Shown in pieces: positions 61,701 to 64,000 of a stretch of DNA of 64,000 nucleotides. The notes beneath the pieces were generated by a model that did no database searches, was not told the origin of the DNA, and saw nothing but the letters and a program-made list of their open reading frames with translations. The stretch comes from Corella eumyota (Eukaryota > Chordata > Ascidiacea > Phlebobranchia > Corellidae), in the NCBI GenBank assembly GCA_963082875.1, contig OY720097.1:12408501-12472500 (forward strand). Reading direction: 5' to 3'. A program made the translations under genes and the position numbers. Each line of letters opens with the position of its first letter. The stretch's first letter is position 1.

Positions 61701-62978
61701 TATATGTTTTCGGTCAAATGTATTGTGAAATAATACCCTAGCCTTACTTACTGCGGTTAGGAAACAACGCATTTTTAAACGCTCAAGAATGTGGTCGTCT
61801 GTCCCCGGGCTATATTGGAAAAAAAATGGAATTTGTTAAAAAAACAGAAATCATTTTTTGCGAACTTTAAAATTAACACGAATTGGGCCAGGCACGAATC
61901 ACGTGCGTAATACTTCACGTCAATAAGCGATTAGTATTGGAAGTTATTTTTAGGCACAGGATAACAAAGAAAAGTGCTAGATAATTCTAAAAATTTTTAG
62001 TTAGTTAACCAAAAAGGTTAAAAATTACAGTTCAATTTAAAAAAAAAAAAATTTAGTTTATCTAAAATATTGTTTTGTTATTAAATAAAATCAGATAGAA
62101 ACCTATTTTTTATAGTTAAATTTGAAATAGTTTTAGACTGATTTTTTATTTTAGTTTAACGATGTTTTGTAAAATTATAGGCCCTTTAAAATAGTAACAC
62201 TTAAGTTAATATATAATTAAAAGTTAAATATATTTAACTTATGACATAAGTTAATCTAAAATATTGTATTTCATTATTTGAAGTTAACCATACGAAAACG
62301 GAACTCTTAAATATAACGTCATTTTAAATTGACAAAAATCTGGGCTTAGCGATTAGAAATAAGTATCGTCGGTTTTTTAAAACGGTATTTAAAAACCAAC
62401 AAGTATAATTTAAAAGACAGGAACGATTAGACCCGATAGTTAGTTTGTTAAACAACGTTTATTGTCTAATTTGCGCTCGTCTAAACAGTTACGACTGCGG
62501 TATTGACCGGTAGTTTATTCTTAAGTGGAGGCTAGATACTAGTTGTTTAGATACGCAAAAAACAACGGGAAAGTCCGAAAAAAAGGTAGTAGGTTTGCCA
62601 ATAATTTAAAAAGAGAAATTAAACTTAAGTAAGTTAGCTTACATATTATTAAAGGCATGCAGTTAAAATATGTATTGAGAACTCGCGCCTAAAAATATTC
62701 AGTATTAATATTTACAGACGTTACTTTTATAATATATTATTGCCATGTCTGATAAAGCAAATTTGACTTTAAGAATAAAGCGAAGCCAATATTATAACAC
62801 AGTATATTTGTTACAGAATTAAAAATAAGGTTATGTATTAGATTTTTATTTTTTTGTTGATTGTTTTGTTTATTGCCTAAACTACCTGAAATTACCGGTA
62901 AGTCGTAAAGTTACGAGCAACTGGAAAAGGGGCTTCGCGCTGAGAGTGAAAAGTGAAATCAAAATTTACAGTGAAAAC
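58797..62978. other. Intergenic between CLIC (long start) and the FN3 gene
   Basis: 4.2 kb without a recognised exon. The two genes diverge, so both 5' control regions should be here. The stretch from about 61,400 to 61,570 is less AT-rich. No repeat family was recognised. Confidence 0.45.
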
Positions 62979-63305
62979 ATGGACAGATTTATTGCAATCG
63001 TAATTGTGGCAGTTTTACTGACAGAAACTGGTACGTAGAAAGCTGTAATGTGGCCTTACAGCTTAAGATTATTTTTTAAAATAGGAAAATATGTATTTTT
63101 AAAAAAAATAAGTGCATAAAAAATGCCTGTGTTTTACTTTATGCAGTACTAATGGGGATGTATTTAACAATGTGATTTTTATTCAGGTTTGGCGCAGAAA
63201 TTACCCAGAGTCCGCAACGTGCGAGTACCACAACGTGAAAAAACAGCAGTTCGCGTTTCTTGGGAACAGCCTCCGACGCATACTTACTCTTCGTTCATGA
63301 TAAGA
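62979..63305 (+). CDS. Secreted or membrane fibronectin type III protein (first two exons, partial)
   Basis: Exons 62979-63030 and 63187-63305 join in phase (57 codons) and end at a gtaagt donor; the rest of the gene lies beyond or near the right edge. The first exon gives a signal peptide (MDRFIAIVIVAVLLTETGLA, cleavage likely before QKLP). The second reads LPRVRNVRVPQREKTAVRVSWEQPP, the first strands of a fibronectin type III domain with its conserved tryptophan. Such proteins include adhesion molecules, receptor phosphatases and cytokine-type receptors; which one cannot be decided from this fragment. Confidence 0.7.
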
Positions 63306-64000
63306 GTAAGTTAATAAAATACTTAGTTATGATGATAAGTAATACACATAGTCATGGTAATATCTACTATATATATTTACACGTTATTTTATTAAAATAT
63401 TACTAATCTGTTACTATAATTGGTAATCTGTTACTATAATTGGCTTAGTTATATCGTAATAATCGTTGAAGTCAATGTGTCATAGGCGTTTTGTATAAAA
63501 TATAGATTTAATGACGAAATATATAAAGAGAATTGCCAAATTTAAGTAAAATTAGTTTTTGTAGCCAGAAATTTGTCTGTACGTGCGTTAGATAGTGTAA
63601 GGACCTTAGGCAATATTACTTTCACTTAAAGTAAAAAACAAGAACATAGACAAATATTTACCATATTTAAATATAATATTATATGTTTTGACACACGTTC
63701 AAAAACGACGATTATTGTTTAATATTATTATCAACAAAAAAATAAATATTACAATTTAAATTTAAAAAAATTGTTTGGTTATAATTCTACGTTGGTAAAT
63801 GATGGGCGTTTACCTTTTTATGCCTCAATATGAAGATCATTGAAATTTTAGGCTTATTTGATAAATTTCTTAAATTAAAACGGGCGTGTGTTATTTAATT
63901 CTAATAATTTAAAATAAATAAATATATAAATGACGAAAGCATGACTACGTTTTAGCCGTTGGTTGATGTTAAAACATAAAAAAATAAAAAAAGTAACAAC
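63306..64000 (+). other. Intron of the FN3 gene, no further exon recognised
   Basis: AT-rich. Contains a 21-bp unit repeated twice (about 63,402-63,442: taatctgttactataattgg). Confidence 0.45.

Noticed and set aside
63541-63600. Possible third FN3 exon after tttttgtag at about 63,563
   Set aside because: None of the three frames continues a fibronectin III strand pattern before a stop or donor.

Overview
The window looks like nuclear DNA of an ascidian tunicate, most likely Ciona. The genome is compact and AT-rich, and genes have short GT-AG introns. Several proteins read as single-copy chordate orthologues: a CLIC protein with a CLIC5B-like extended isoform, PIM kinase, COMMD3 and ZDHHC16. 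A tRNA-derived SINE and a small hAT-like element are present. The species call is an inference from gene content and style. Exon chains were assembled by hand from splice signals and reading phase; each complete gene model gives a whole number of codons.

Layout, left to right. 3.1-11.5 kb (+): PIM-type Ser/Thr kinase with a very long disordered N-terminus and a 4.8 kb first intron. 15.0-17.0 kb (-): single-pass membrane protein with 17 in-phase 27-bp luminal repeats and a YxxPhi tail, resembling TGN38/TGN46 in design. It is divergently paired with CDK2AP1 (17.4-18.8 kb, +). 20.3-23.3 kb (+): GNPAT, a peroxisomal ether-lipid acyltransferase. 23.3-26.7 kb: gene-free AT-rich tandem repeats with an LTR-like fossil. 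26.7-28.9 kb (-): ZDHHC16 palmitoyltransferase, divergent from COMMD3 (29.7-30.3 kb, +). 31.0-36.3 kb (-): NEK-family kinase in 12 exons, divergent from ATG12 (36.7-37.0 kb, +). ATG12 is followed on the same strand by POMP (37.3-38.3 kb). 39.7-47.4 kb (-): PAN3 in 18 exons, carrying a SINE in one intron. 49.1-58.8 kb (-): CLIC, with two start regions and three interchangeable exons that each end in the residues LFVK. 62.98 kb to the edge (+): start of a secreted or membrane fibronectin-III protein.

Most genes are housekeeping: autophagy (ATG12), proteasome assembly (POMP), mRNA deadenylation (PAN3), endosomal sorting (COMMD3), S-palmitoylation (ZDHHC16) and ether-lipid synthesis (GNPAT). They do not form one pathway. 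The recurring design is close head-to-head pairs sharing short intergenic promoters. Several starts have a splice acceptor within a few to about 20 bases, compatible with the spliced-leader trans-splicing known in Ciona.

The most interesting item is the CLIC locus, where three alternative exons each supply the first beta strand of the thioredoxin-like fold. No clearly new biological system was found.
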